From positions 1 to 19,190 of the forward strand of contig JAUVBH010000006.1 in NCBI GenBank assembly GCA_030591285.1: DNA of 19,190 nt, given 5' to 3'. This DNA comes from Thermoplasmatota archaeon. Lineage in GTDB: Archaea; Thermoplasmatota; Penumbrarchaeia; Penumbrarchaeales; Penumbrarchaeaceae. Numbering within the stretch: the stretch's first letter is position 1; each line of letters begins with the position of its first letter. Positions 1 to 6,974 of this stretch are shown one piece after another. The notes below the pieces were generated by a model that worked only from the letters and a program-made list of their open reading frames with translations, did not search any database and was not told where the DNA came from. Made by a program: the position numbers and the translations under genes.

Positions 1-291
1 CCGTGTCAATGCACCCCTGTTCTTTCGATGCTGATAGAGATATTTTTCTGCTAAATGAAATAGAACAAAACCCAGTAGGAGAAGGAGAAACACTTCAGCG
101 CTGTCCGAGATATGTAGTACTTCTGGAATTATTATTAAGATGATCAGTGACAATGAGATACCAGCACTGAGACTTAGAACATGGAAATGGAACCTTTCCA
201 TTAGATGAGATATTTTATGACTGAGTAGATGTAGGATGCCCAGACCGATCGCGAAAAGGATAACAGGGATGATCACCTCAGTAACACCCAT
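1..291 (-). CDS. Partial polytopic membrane protein, weakly ZIP-transporter-like (N-terminal 97 residues)
   Basis: The frame is open from an ATG at 291 to the window edge, so only the N-terminal 97 residues are seen. There are three hydrophobic segments (about residues 4-20, 36-53 and 65-80) separated by short His-rich links. The second holds HVLSLSAG followed by IPEVL, which resembles the first conserved helices of ZIP metal transporters (LSxxAG...LLPE), and the fragment ends with HLAEKYLYQHR. The resemblance is weak, so the function is inference. A TATA-like GTAAATAATG on the minus strand at 311-320 sits about 26 bases before the ATG, which argues for leaderless transcription from this start. 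The gene is divergent from the aldehyde dehydrogenase operon. The GC and codon use look like those of its neighbours. Confidence 0.7.
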   Translation of the reverse strand, partial: MGVTEVIIPVILFAIGLGILHLLSHKISHLMERFHFHVLSLSAGISLSLIILIIIPEVLHISDSAEVFLLLLLGFVLFHLAEKYLYQHRKNRGALTR

Positions 292-310
292 ATTTTTATC
301 AGGTAATTGT

Positions 311-320
311 CATTATTTAC
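311..320 (-). promoter_or_regulatory. TATA-like promoter element for the partial membrane protein
   Basis: GTAAATAATG on the minus strand is centred about 26 bases before the ATG at 291, the usual archaeal distance from TATA box to transcription start. It implies a leaderless mRNA. This is pattern-based only. Confidence 0.45.
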
Positions 321-419
321 ATTTCTGCATGATTATTTTTTAAAACTTGTTATCACTAATCCTAATCCCCCTTAATATTTACAGATCTCTACTCTATTAA
401 CTAACATCGTAGGGGTCAT

Positions 420-427
420 CATATTAA
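420..427 (+). promoter_or_regulatory. Candidate TATA box of the aldehyde dehydrogenase/ThDP enzyme operon
   Basis: CATATTAA lies about 26-30 bases before position 450, where a near-perfect inverted repeat begins. Start would then fall at the left edge of that repeat and give a leader of roughly 50 bases before the ATG at 501. A second AT-rich candidate is at 371-382, so the assignment is tentative. Confidence 0.35.
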
Positions 428-450
428 TGCTCGGGGTTCTTGATATTACA

Positions 451-473
451 AGAAGTTTCCAATTGGAACTTCT
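451..473 (+). promoter_or_regulatory. Inverted repeat before the aldehyde dehydrogenase gene (operator or leader hairpin)
   Basis: AGAAGTTTCC at 451-460 and GGAACTTCT at 465-473 are reverse complements except for one extra T in the left arm, around a centre of AATT. The inner 12 bases, TTCCAATTGGAA at 457-468, are a perfect palindrome. It sits between the likely TATA box and the Shine-Dalgarno AGGTGG (490-495). It could be a dimeric repressor site overlapping the transcription start, or a hairpin in the mRNA leader. Confidence 0.5.
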
Positions 474-500
474 CTTTTTCCAAATGAATAGGTGGTCAAG

Positions 501-1943
501 ATGAAAAAAGGAATCTACATTGATGGTAAATGGGTCATTTCAAACGATACTATCGATGTTGTGAATCCATATGATGGTTCTACCGTGGAAACTGTCTCTA
601 TCGCAGATGAGCAGCAATTCGAAAAAGCAGTCCAGGTAGCAGTGAAAACATATGAACGATCACGTAAATTGAAAGTCCATGAAAAGACAAAAGCTCTATT
701 GTTCATTTCACAAGAACTAGAGAACAGGAAGGAAGATATCTCAAAGACCCTCACCATGGAGAGTGGGAAGCTCATTTCTGACTCGAGAGCCGAAGTTGAC
801 AGGTCTGTCATGGTATTCAGACTTGCAGCTGAGATCCTTGATACTGCCGGTGGAGAAGTAATGCCACTGGATATCACTGATGTGTCCGGTGATCGATTTG
901 GTATCATCAAGAGATTTCCTATAGGGCCTATTTTAGGTATATCTCCCTTTAATTTTCCACTGAATCTTGTATCACATAAAGTAGCACCTGCAATCGCAAC
1001 TGGGAATCCAATAATTCTCAAACCAGCATCTTCAACACCGCTATCAGCCTTGAAACTGGCTGAGATATTCAATATGACGGAGCTACCCAAAGGAATGTTC
1101 CAAGTACTTCCATGCAGCCGACAAACAGCGAACAAGTTCATTGAGGATGAAAGGTTTAGAATGATCAGTTTCACCGGTAGTGCTGGGGTTGGATGGGATA
1201 TTAAAGACAGAGCCCGAAAGAAGAAGGTGGTCTTGGAACTAGGTGGGGATGCAGGAGTCTATGTCCATAAGGATGCAGATTTGGATCATGCTATCAAGAG
1301 AATATTGTTAGGTTCATTTGCCTTCTCCGGCCAGATATGTATTTCCGTTCAAAGGATCCTTGTTCATAAGGACGTATATGATGAGTTCAAAGTTAGGTTC
1401 ATCAAAGAAGTTGAAGGTCTGAAGATCGGGGATCCGATGGACGATGAGAATGACCTGGGACCTATGATCGATGAAAAGAATGCCAAACGGATCATTGATT
1501 GGATCGGTCAGGCAAAGGAACAAGGTACCGAAGTAGCGGTCGGAGGTTTTATGGATGAACGAGGTTTCGTTTCACCAACTGTATTACTTGAACCCCCAGA
1601 ATCATGTCTCATTGTATCCGAGGAAGCATTCGCTCCAATAGTTAACCTATACAAGGTCGACTCCGCCAGGGAGGCATTAGAAAGGATCGATCTTTCAAAA
1701 TATGGACTCCAAACTGGTATTTTCACCAATAATCAAAACCTTATCTTCGATGCATTTGAAGAGCTTGAGGTGGGTGGAATTGTGATCAATGATATTCCTA
1801 CCTTCAGAGTAGACAACATGCCATATGGTGGGGTAAAAGATTCTGGATTCGGCAGAGAGGGGCTGAAGTATGCTATGGATGACATGACCGAACCAAAGAT
1901 CTTGGTGATCAATCGAAACATCAAGAATGAGGAGGATTATTGA
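501..1943 (+). CDS. Aldehyde dehydrogenase, lactaldehyde dehydrogenase-like (NAD(P)-dependent)
   Basis: This 480-residue protein is a full-length soluble ALDH-superfamily enzyme that oxidises an aldehyde to its acid with NAD(P). Catalytic residues are all visible: N151 in SPFNFPLN, K174 in ILKPASST, E246 in LELGGD, C280 in GQICISVQR, and E375 in the EEAFAP segment. Serine rather than glutamate three residues after K174 is typical of enzymes that accept NADP. The CISVQR motif around C280 and the C-terminal KDSGFGREG are typical of the lactaldehyde/ALDH21-like group, which includes the MJ1411 enzyme linked to coenzyme F420 synthesis in methanogens. The start is the ATG at 501, because AGGTGG lies 5 bases before it; a GTG at 492 is part of that Shine-Dalgarno. 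It is followed one base later by a ThDP enzyme. An oddity is LELGGD where most members have LELGGN. The real substrate cannot be read from sequence. Confidence 0.93.
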   Translation: MKKGIYIDGKWVISNDTIDVVNPYDGSTVETVSIADEQQFEKAVQVAVKTYERSRKLKVHEKTKALLFISQELENRKEDISKTLTMESGKLISDSRAEVDRSVMVFRLAAEILDTAGGEVMPLDITDVSGDRFGIIKRFPIGPILGISPFNFPLNLVSHKVAPAIATGNPIILKPASSTPLSALKLAEIFNMTELPKGMFQVLPCSRQTANKFIEDERFRMISFTGSAGVGWDIKDRARKKKVVLELGGDAGVYVHKDADLDHAIKRILLGSFAFSGQICISVQRILVHKDVYDEFKVRFIKEVEGLKIGDPMDDENDLGPMIDEKNAKRIIDWIGQAKEQGTEVAVGGFMDERGFVSPTVLLEPPESCLIVSEEAFAPIVNLYKVDSAREALERIDLSKYGLQTGIFTNNQNLIFDAFEELEVGGIVINDIPTFRVDNMPYGGVKDSGFGREGLKYAMDDMTEPKILVINRNIKNEEDY

Positions 1944-1944
1944 T

Positions 1945-3594
1945 ATGAAAGGTTCTGACCTGTTAGTTAGAAGCTTGGAAGAAGAGGGTGTGGAATATGT
2001 ATTCGGTGTTCCTGGTGAGGAGAACATCGACATGGTTGAAAGCCTCAGAACCTCATCAATTAAGTTGATCGTCACCAGGCATGAACAGGCAGCTGCTTTC
2101 ATGGCAGCGACATACGGTCGTTTAACCGGTCGACCAGGCGTTTGCCTGTCAACTCTGGGACCAGGAGCGACCAATCTTGTTACAGGCATTGCATATGCCC
2201 AACTTGGAGGAATGCCACTTGTTGCAATTACCGGGCAAAAACCTCTGAGAGAGAACTGGCAGGCTGATTTTCAGATCCTAGACATAGTCCATATGATGGA
2301 ACCTATCACTAAAAGGACGGTACACGTTCATCAAGGAAGTTCCATCCCCAAAGAGGTGAGAGAAGCCTTTAAACTTGCAATGACAGAAAGACTTGGGGCA
2401 TGCCATATCGAGATTCCAGAGGATGTGGCCGAAGAAGAGGTCGATCCAAAGTATGTTCCTCAAAGTGCTGTTCATCCAAGGAGACCCTCACCCGATATCA
2501 AAAGCATCAATGAAGCTGTCAAGATCATCATGGCAGCAAAGGATCCTATCCTTGTGGTTTCGAGTAGAGGTCAGAGAAATCGAGTGAAGCGAAGCCTTCA
2601 AGCTCTTTCAGATTCCACTGGACTGTATGTTATCAGTACTCAGTTGGGTAAAGGTGTCATGGATCCGGATCATCCCAATACCCTTTGGTCTTTCGGGATT
2701 CATAAGAGGGACTATGTAAACCGGGTGGTTGAAAAAGCAGACCTTCTGGTTACAATTGGATATTCAACTGTTGAACATCCTCCATACGTTTGGAACAAGG
2801 ACATGGACAAAAATATCCTTCACATTGATTTCACACCTGCTGAAAATGATATTTTCTACTCTCCAACCTGGGAAGTGATAGGAGATATTGCAACTTCATT
2901 AGAAATGATACGAGAAGAACTTCAAAGAGATAGGTTTGAGTACAGATCTATCTTCAATGAAGAAGTCAAGAAGGACCTGCAAAAACGCCTTTTCGAAGAA
3001 GAAGCTGACAACGGGTCTTTTCCTATGCATCCCAGAAGAATTGTATCAGATGCACGGAGGGCCATGGGAAAGAAGGATATCTTGACCCTTGATAATGGGA
3101 TCTATAAAATGTGGTTCTCCAGGCACTATAAAGCATATGATATTGGAACCTTCCTGCTTGATAACACCCTTGCGACAATGGGCGCAGGTCTTCCATCTGC
3201 GATCGCTGCAAAAATGGTTAATCCTGATAAGAATGTGATGGCCGTTGTAGGCGATGGTGGGTTCATGATGAACTCCCAGGAACTTGAGACTGCTGTTAGA
3301 TTGGGATTGAACATTGTTGTCCTGATCCTCAATGACAATGGTTTCGGATTCATCAAATGGAAACAAATGAACCGGGGTCTTCCCCAGTTCGGTTTGGACC
3401 TTGGCAATCCAGATTTCGTTAAATATGCTGAAAGCTACGGGGCAAAAGGCCATATTATCAATTCTGCTAACGAATTGTTGCCAACCTTAAAAAGGGCTAT
3501 GAATGAGATGGGTCCTTCAGTGGTAGTTTGTCCTATAGATTATTCTGAGAACATGAAGGTCTGGAGCCAAGAGCTGGATAGTATCAAGAGATAA
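1945..3594 (+). CDS. Acetolactate synthase-like ThDP-dependent enzyme, large-subunit type
   Basis: This 549-residue protein has the three-domain layout of acetolactate synthase and related 2-oxoacid decarboxylases: PYR domain at about 1-165 with the cofactor-activating glutamate E47 in RHEQAAAF, central domain at about 185-325, and ThDP/Mg-binding PP domain at about 365-530 with GDGG at 436-439 and NDN at 463-465. Overall architecture and the ELETAVRL segment resemble the catabolic AlsS branch, which works without a regulatory subunit, and no ilvN-like gene is adjacent. The start is taken at the ATG at 1945, one base after the dehydrogenase stop, with GAGGAGG at 1929-1935; an upstream in-frame ATG at 1927 overlaps the previous gene and its own Shine-Dalgarno. 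The tight coupling to an aldehyde dehydrogenase suggests either acetolactate formation or decarboxylation of a 2-oxoacid to an aldehyde that the partner oxidises. The former is family knowledge; the latter is inference. Confidence 0.88.
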   Translation: MKGSDLLVRSLEEEGVEYVFGVPGEENIDMVESLRTSSIKLIVTRHEQAAAFMAATYGRLTGRPGVCLSTLGPGATNLVTGIAYAQLGGMPLVAITGQKPLRENWQADFQILDIVHMMEPITKRTVHVHQGSSIPKEVREAFKLAMTERLGACHIEIPEDVAEEEVDPKYVPQSAVHPRRPSPDIKSINEAVKIIMAAKDPILVVSSRGQRNRVKRSLQALSDSTGLYVISTQLGKGVMDPDHPNTLWSFGIHKRDYVNRVVEKADLLVTIGYSTVEHPPYVWNKDMDKNILHIDFTPAENDIFYSPTWEVIGDIATSLEMIREELQRDRFEYRSIFNEEVKKDLQKRLFEEEADNGSFPMHPRRIVSDARRAMGKKDILTLDNGIYKMWFSRHYKAYDIGTFLLDNTLATMGAGLPSAIAAKMVNPDKNVMAVVGDGGFMMNSQELETAVRLGLNIVVLILNDNGFGFIKWKQMNRGLPQFGLDLGNPDFVKYAESYGAKGHIINSANELLPTLKRAMNEMGPSVVVCPIDYSENMKVWSQELDSIKR

Positions 3595-3643
3595 ACAGGG
3601 TCATATTTGCTTTTTGATCTTGACCATTAAACCTAGTTGATAT

Positions 3644-4003
3644 CTATGATGATAAATTATTATTATCCACATCGAAATATTCTTTCGATTCTTCTCTGGT
3701 CATCAAGATCACATTTGCAATTCCGCACCCGAAAGTAAATGGATTTAGGAATAGGGCGCCAAGAACAATCTCAACGACGGCGATCCAGATAGGAGCCTTT
3801 TCCAATTTGCCAATAAGTATGAAAACCCCAATTATGATCTCAAAGATCATCCAGGTGATAGCCCAAAAAGCCAGGCAGATCGGAATGATCAACCAAAAAA
3901 AACCTATGCCAAAAGAAATTGCCCAGATAAAATTGAAGAATGCAGATGCAAACATCAATATTGCCGTGACCATCAATGTTGGAGGAATTTTTCTATCTGC
4001 CAT
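3644..4003 (-). CDS. Hypothetical membrane protein, about four transmembrane helices
   Basis: This 119-residue protein is not recognised. It is almost entirely hydrophobic from residue 10 to 105, with four probable membrane helices rich in Ile, Phe and Trp, a short basic N-terminus (MADRKIPP) and an acidic hydrophilic tail ending in a run of Asn residues. The ATG at 4003 is chosen because a TATA-like element (4031-4040) sits about 26-33 bases upstream. A longer form starting with TTG at 4054 would overlap the stop of the upstream gene by TTGA, so translational coupling to that gene is the alternative. It lies convergent to the ThDP enzyme and downstream of one of the two His/Cys membrane paralogues, in the same direction. 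Confidence 0.7.
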   Translation of the reverse strand: MADRKIPPTLMVTAILMFASAFFNFIWAISFGIGFFWLIIPICLAFWAITWMIFEIIIGVFILIGKLEKAPIWIAVVEIVLGALFLNPFTFGCGIANVILMTREESKEYFDVDNNNLSS

Positions 4004-4030
4004 ATTATCCCATCGAAGTAGGTATTCAAA

Positions 4031-4040
4031 CGATATATTA
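4031..4040 (-). promoter_or_regulatory. Candidate TATA box for the small membrane protein ending at 3644
   Basis: TAATATATCG on the minus strand lies roughly 30 bases before the ATG at 4003 and inside the end of the preceding intergenic stretch. It would give a very short leader. The alternative is read-through from the upstream gene. Confidence 0.35.
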
Positions 4041-4050
4041 TCATTGCCGT

Positions 4051-4650
4051 TCAATCATTTCTATTTGTCAGACCGTTCTTTTCAAGTTTTGAGTTCAACT
4101 TCTCGAACCCTGGGCATCGATTCCAGTTACCCTTCCAGGAGCATTTTTTACACTTCTTTTCCATTGCCAAAAGTCTGAAGGACCCGAAGAAACCTGCTAT
4201 CAGATACAATTGGGCAAGTATCAATATCCTGAATGCAAGATGAATAGGGATGGAAAAGATGCCAACGAAGATCAATGCCAATCCTATTCCCAGAAATAAC
4301 TTGATCGTTCTGTGTCTCAATCCCCTTCCTTTTCTCCAGAGAGAGATGAATTCGAAGCTTCCGAATATCATTCCTGTAATGGTGAACTGCCACCAGGGAA
4401 AATCATCTTGGAGGCTAAAGAACATTATCAGAAAAATGACCAGGAACATTGTGGGATAAGTTACGATACAGCCCCAGCAGAGTCTTGTTCTTCCTATGTG
4501 CAGAACATCCTTATCATAATACTTGCAATGTGGATGGTGGCTCAGGATATGTGGGAGGGAGTGTTTTATGGAACGTAGAGCATTTTTCATCTCGTTCCAT
4601 TCACTATATGGCTTCTTTTCCACATCAATGTTTTTTCCGGGCCCCATCAT
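4051..4650 (-). CDS. His/Cys-motif membrane protein, paralogue of the protein at 5651-6433
   Basis: This 199-residue membrane protein has a soluble N-terminal part (1-61) with a dense potential metal-binding signature: H38-H39, C42, D46, D48, H51, C58 and C61 in the pattern HHPxCxxxDxDVxH then RxCxGCxxxYPT. Four hydrophobic segments follow (about 64-80, 87-103, 115-134 and 135-155), then a C-terminal C167xxC170 and C179 in a CxxCxWxGxWxxCPGF-like pattern. The same residues, with the same spacing, recur in the protein at 5651-6433. The family is not recognised with confidence; the CxGCxxxYP segment faintly recalls the DUF2085 membrane proteins. The ATG at 4650 is supported by CCTTATAAGC on the minus strand 24-28 bases upstream, implying a leaderless mRNA. 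A metal-binding or redox role is inference. Confidence 0.8.
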   Translation of the reverse strand: MMGPGKNIDVEKKPYSEWNEMKNALRSIKHSLPHILSHHPHCKYYDKDVLHIGRTRLCWGCIVTYPTMFLVIFLIMFFSLQDDFPWWQFTITGMIFGSFEFISLWRKGRGLRHRTIKLFLGIGLALIFVGIFSIPIHLAFRILILAQLYLIAGFFGSFRLLAMEKKCKKCSWKGNWNRCPGFEKLNSKLEKNGLTNRND

Positions 4651-4668
4651 TGCTGAAGTGGATGACCC

Positions 4669-4678
4669 GCTTATAAGG
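4669..4678 (-). promoter_or_regulatory. TATA box for the 4051-4650 membrane protein
   Basis: CCTTATAAGC on the minus strand is centred about 25 bases before the ATG at 4650, so transcription would start at or next to the start codon. It is a symmetric TATA box and one of the best promoter matches in the window. Confidence 0.55.
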
Positions 4679-4719
4679 TTTATACTCCCACACTAACCTT
4701 GAAATCATTAAATATCTGG

Positions 4720-4752
4720 TATTTATTAGTCGAACATCGTCCCCCTCGGGGG
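4720..4752 (+). promoter_or_regulatory. Promoter region with GC-rich palindrome before the DUF4234-like gene
   Basis: TATTTATTAG at 4720-4729 is a plausible TATA box. The GC-only inverted repeat CCCCCTCGGGGG at 4741-4752 stands out in AT-rich surroundings and falls where transcription would start (about 4750). It could be an operator or a small leader hairpin. The Shine-Dalgarno GGTGAG follows at 4769-4774. Confidence 0.4.
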
Positions 4753-4779
4753 AAGTATTTACATTAGGGGTGAGTGAAG

Positions 4780-5130
4780 ATGGTAAAGCATGGTACACCT
4801 GGAGTTGAAAGAAATCCCATTGTCTGGTGGCTTCTTGGTCTCTGTTTCATTGTTGATATAATATGGATCTATAGGGTATGGACCGAGATCGCCGCGTTCA
4901 CCAAGAAGGACATCAAACCGATGTTGAAGACCGTGTTGATGTTCGTTCCAATTTTGAACATAGTCATTCTTTACCAGATGTTTGCTGAGATCTCCGAGAT
5001 GGAAGAGATGGTGGGAACTCCTGAAGATGAGAGTTTGAACCCGATCCTTAACCTGTTGTTCTGTCTCTTGTTCCTGCTGGGCATTATGTTCGCTCAGAAA
5101 CACCTGAATCAGATCTGGAACAGGGTTTGA
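4780..5130 (+). CDS. Small membrane protein, DUF4234-like
   Basis: This 116-residue protein has three hydrophobic helices: about residues 13-33, 50-68 and 87-105. The first carries the aromatic-rich pattern RNPIVWWLLGL...IIWIYRVWTEI, which matches the look of DUF4234 membrane proteins (a short helix ending in Y/W-x-x-x-x-E). A second charged loop has EISEMEEM. The function of the family is unknown. The ATG at 4780 is chosen over the in-frame GTG at 4774 because GGTGAG ends 5 bases before it. The gene is divergent from 4051-4650 and is the first of a run of plus-strand membrane-protein genes. Confidence 0.72.
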   Translation: MVKHGTPGVERNPIVWWLLGLCFIVDIIWIYRVWTEIAAFTKKDIKPMLKTVLMFVPILNIVILYQMFAEISEMEEMVGTPEDESLNPILNLLFCLLFLLGIMFAQKHLNQIWNRV

Positions 5131-5186
5131 AATTGTTGTTCTGCAGGTAATTGAGTAGATTGCCTAATAATAATTGAGAAACCCAG

Positions 5187-5202
5187 GAATATTTTAATAT
5201 AA
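5187..5202 (+). promoter_or_regulatory. Candidate TATA region for the TM2-like gene
   Basis: An AT-only run, ATTTTAATATAAT, lies about 50-60 bases before the ATG at 5247. Start near 5220 would give a leader of about 25 bases that includes GAGGTG at 5236-5241. A pyrimidine-rich stretch (TTTCCC then T-runs) covers the predicted start. Confidence 0.4.
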
Positions 5203-5246
5203 TGTTTCCCTTTTTCTTTTTCAAGGGATTTTAGTGAGGTGTTAGT

Positions 5247-5513
5247 ATGGGAGATGAACAAATAACTGGCGAGAAAAGCCCTATTGGAGTACTTTTCCTC
5301 AACCTTTGTTTATTGGGTTGTGTAGGATATTTCTATATGGGACAGTGGCAGAAGGGAATTGCGGCCTTAGCAGCGACATTGATCCTATCTGCAGCAGTTG
5401 GTATTGGACTGATCGTACCTATCGTTGCATGTATCGATGGATATATGCAGGCCAAACAGATGTCTGAAGGAAAAGCAGTAGGGCATTGGACATTCTTCTC
5501 CGCTACCAAGTAG
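5247..5513 (+). CDS. Small two-helix membrane protein, TM2-domain-like
   Basis: This 88-residue protein has two membrane helices (about 12-32 and 37-63) joined by the short turn YMGQWQKG. The glycine- and tyrosine-rich first helix, the xxxYxGxWxxG turn and an acidic residue in the second helix end (CIDGYMQAKQ) resemble TM2-domain proteins, a broad family without one defined role. The ATG at 5247 is supported by GAGGTG at 5236-5241, five bases upstream. A strong stem-loop with a T-run follows the stop, suggesting a monocistronic unit. Confidence 0.72.
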   Translation: MGDEQITGEKSPIGVLFLNLCLLGCVGYFYMGQWQKGIAALAATLILSAAVGIGLIVPIVACIDGYMQAKQMSEGKAVGHWTFFSATK

Positions 5514-5530
5514 ACAAACTCTGATCAATA

Positions 5531-5579
5531 TTGACCCTTGTGGGATGTTTATTGATCTGCAAGGGTCAAACCAATTTTT
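5531..5579 (+). terminator. Stem-loop and T-run after the TM2-like gene
   Basis: TTGACCCTTG at 5531-5540 is perfectly complementary to CAAGGGTCAA at 5560-5569, giving a 10 bp stem with a 19-base loop. It is followed by TTTTT at 5575-5579. It lies 17 bases after the stop at 5513. Archaeal termination mainly needs the T-run, so the stem may also protect the mRNA 3' end or be a binding site. Confidence 0.55.
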
Positions 5580-5620
5580 CTTGTAATTTAATAGTTGATA
5601 TGCTGTATATTTACTGAAAA

Positions 5621-5627
5621 TTTATAT
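5621..5627 (+). promoter_or_regulatory. TATA box for the 5651-6433 membrane protein
   Basis: TTTATAT is centred 27 bases before the GTG at 5651. Together with the lack of any Shine-Dalgarno before that GTG, this argues for a leaderless transcript. Confidence 0.5.
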
Positions 5628-5650
5628 GCTATTTAATTGATAGTTATAGT

Positions 5651-6433
5651 GTGTTCGAAGACGTTTTTGCCACTGCTCGAAGATTATCCATTTATTTACT
5701 GTCCCATCATCCCAATTGCGCATTCTTCGATCATGATGTGTATCATCTATTCGGAAAAAGGATCTGTCTTGGATGCTCCATAGCTTATCCTACGGCTATA
5801 ATGATCATACTAACATCATTTCTTATGAAATGGTATGGGTCGATCCCTGAGATATTATTTCACCAGGACCTTCTGCTGGTAGCATCCTTAATTTTTGGTT
5901 CGTTCCAGTTCATCAAATATCAAGGCTTGTCCTTCTCAAAACCATTGAATATCTTCATCAAGCTATCGCTGGGGATCTCCCTTGGGGGTCTGGTCATTTG
6001 GATATTCACTCTACCCATTCATTTTGTATTACAGATCCTGCTCTTCGTTCTTAGCTTCGTTATGGTCCAATTCATCGGAACCTTGAGATTTAGGAATATC
6101 CGGATCACCTGTGCTGATTGCATCTATCATGGAGATTGGGATATCTGTCAGGGGTTTCGAAATATAAACAGATACGAAGACTTCAAACATATCACAGATA
6201 GAAGAAACCTTGAAAAGCTGATCTTCGATCGGGAAGGGAAAAAGGGAAGACCAAAAAGAAAGGGTGTTCATGGACATGAAGAAGCTCCTATTGACATACG
6301 TGACAGATCTAAGAGATGGACATATCATAATGGGAGTTACGATATACCATGGCTGCCAAGATCTGGTATGGAGGTCACCGAATACAATGATATTCCATCG
6401 GAAAGAACAAGGAAAGGATCCTTCCGGCGATAG
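5651..6433 (+). CDS. His/Cys-motif membrane protein with long charged tail, paralogue of 4051-4650
   Basis: This 260-residue protein repeats the signature of the 4051-4650 product: H19-H20, C23, D27, D29, H32, C39 and C42 in the N-terminal soluble part, four membrane helices (about 44-60, 72-89, 101-120 and 121-142) with the shared IFGSFxFI and PIH motifs, and C154xxC157 plus C166. It then differs by a hydrophilic, strongly charged tail of about 90 residues (170-260) rich in Arg, Lys, Asp and His, which the paralogue lacks. The GTG start at 5651 is preferred because a TATA box lies 27 bases upstream and it aligns the two N-termini. The function is unknown; metal binding by the conserved His/Cys/Asp set is inference. 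Overall identity is low outside the motifs, so the duplication is old. Confidence 0.8.
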   Translation: MFEDVFATARRLSIYLLSHHPNCAFFDHDVYHLFGKRICLGCSIAYPTAIMIILTSFLMKWYGSIPEILFHQDLLLVASLIFGSFQFIKYQGLSFSKPLNIFIKLSLGISLGGLVIWIFTLPIHFVLQILLFVLSFVMVQFIGTLRFRNIRITCADCIYHGDWDICQGFRNINRYEDFKHITDRRNLEKLIFDREGKKGRPKRKGVHGHEEAPIDIRDRSKRWTYHNGSYDIPWLPRSGMEVTEYNDIPSERTRKGSFRR

Positions 6434-6553
6434 GTTCTATCAATTTTAACACTGGGTGTCCCAAGATATTGGAGAATTCAGGTTCCGAAATGTTTGAAAA
6501 CCCCCCTTCCCCATTTTCTTTGATAAGGAATTCTTTTAGAATCTATGGTAGGG

Positions 6554-6567
6554 TTTTTAATAAATAA
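6554..6567 (+). promoter_or_regulatory. TATA-like element for the 6620-6892 gene
   Basis: TTTTTAATAAATAA is an AT-only run that would direct a start near 6586-6590, about 30 bases before the ATG at 6620. The rest of 6434-6619 holds no gene that I can support. Confidence 0.45.
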
Positions 6568-6619
6568 TCCCATTGCACCCTGTAACCCCAAGTACATGAT
6601 TGGAGATAGAGGCATTCCT

Positions 6620-6892
6620 ATGGCTGAAAACGTCAGTACCGTAAAATGGTTGGTGAGGATCGGGGTCGGACTCGCCGGTGCAGGATTAATATTACTTTTC
6701 TTACCCTTTGTCTGCTGGATCGCACCAGTATTGAGCCAGGTAGGAGTTGCCTTTGGCCTGGTTGGATACCTTAGATCGGCCAAGGAGGATGACCCACAGG
6801 TCCGCCTTCTCTCCATCGCCGCAATGATCGTTGGTCTAGCCACAATGGTCGTCGGTGCTATCATGTATACCCAGCAGTGGTTCATCTGGTAG
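6620..6892 (+). CDS. Hypothetical small membrane protein, two to three helices
   Basis: This 90-residue protein is not recognised. It begins with a short polar stretch (MAENVSTVKW), then a long glycine/leucine-rich hydrophobic region (about 12-49), a charged loop SAKEDDPQVR (about 53-62), a second hydrophobic helix (about 64-82) and an aromatic end (QQWFIW). The ATG at 6620 is chosen because GAGG lies 8 bases upstream and the TATA run gives a leader of about 30 bases; the upstream ATG at 6596 is a less likely alternative. It is the fourth plus-strand membrane-protein gene in a row and is separated by 82 bases from the next. Confidence 0.62.
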   Translation: MAENVSTVKWLVRIGVGLAGAGLILLFLPFVCWIAPVLSQVGVAFGLVGYLRSAKEDDPQVRLLSIAAMIVGLATMVVGAIMYTQQWFIW

Positions 6893-6923
6893 ACACAAAA
6901 GGGTCTGCTTTCATAACCGTAAG

Positions 6924-6932
6924 CTTATTTAG
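6924..6932 (+). promoter_or_regulatory. Candidate TATA box of the small membrane protein/HAD/permease operon
   Basis: CTTATTTAG would place transcription start near 6954, about 20 bases before the TTG start at 6975, leaving room for GAGGTG at 6963-6968. It is the only clear promoter candidate before the three genes from 6975 to 9547. Confidence 0.4.
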
Positions 6933-6974
6933 TCCAATCAGTATTTGACGTCATAGTTTCCTGAGGTGTGTAAT

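Noticed and set aside
515..1174. A 219-codon minus-strand frame inside the aldehyde dehydrogenase
   Set aside because: Antisense to a catalytically complete enzyme, with no family resemblance.
1945..3594. Calling the ThDP enzyme ilvB, the anabolic acetohydroxyacid synthase
   Set aside because: No regulatory subunit or branched-chain gene is adjacent, and the tight partner is an aldehyde dehydrogenase; only the broader family name is supported.
3599..3625. Terminator hairpin after the ThDP enzyme gene
   Set aside because: Only a five-base stem (GGTCA/TGACC) with a T-rich loop; too weak to annotate, though the T-runs there could end transcription.
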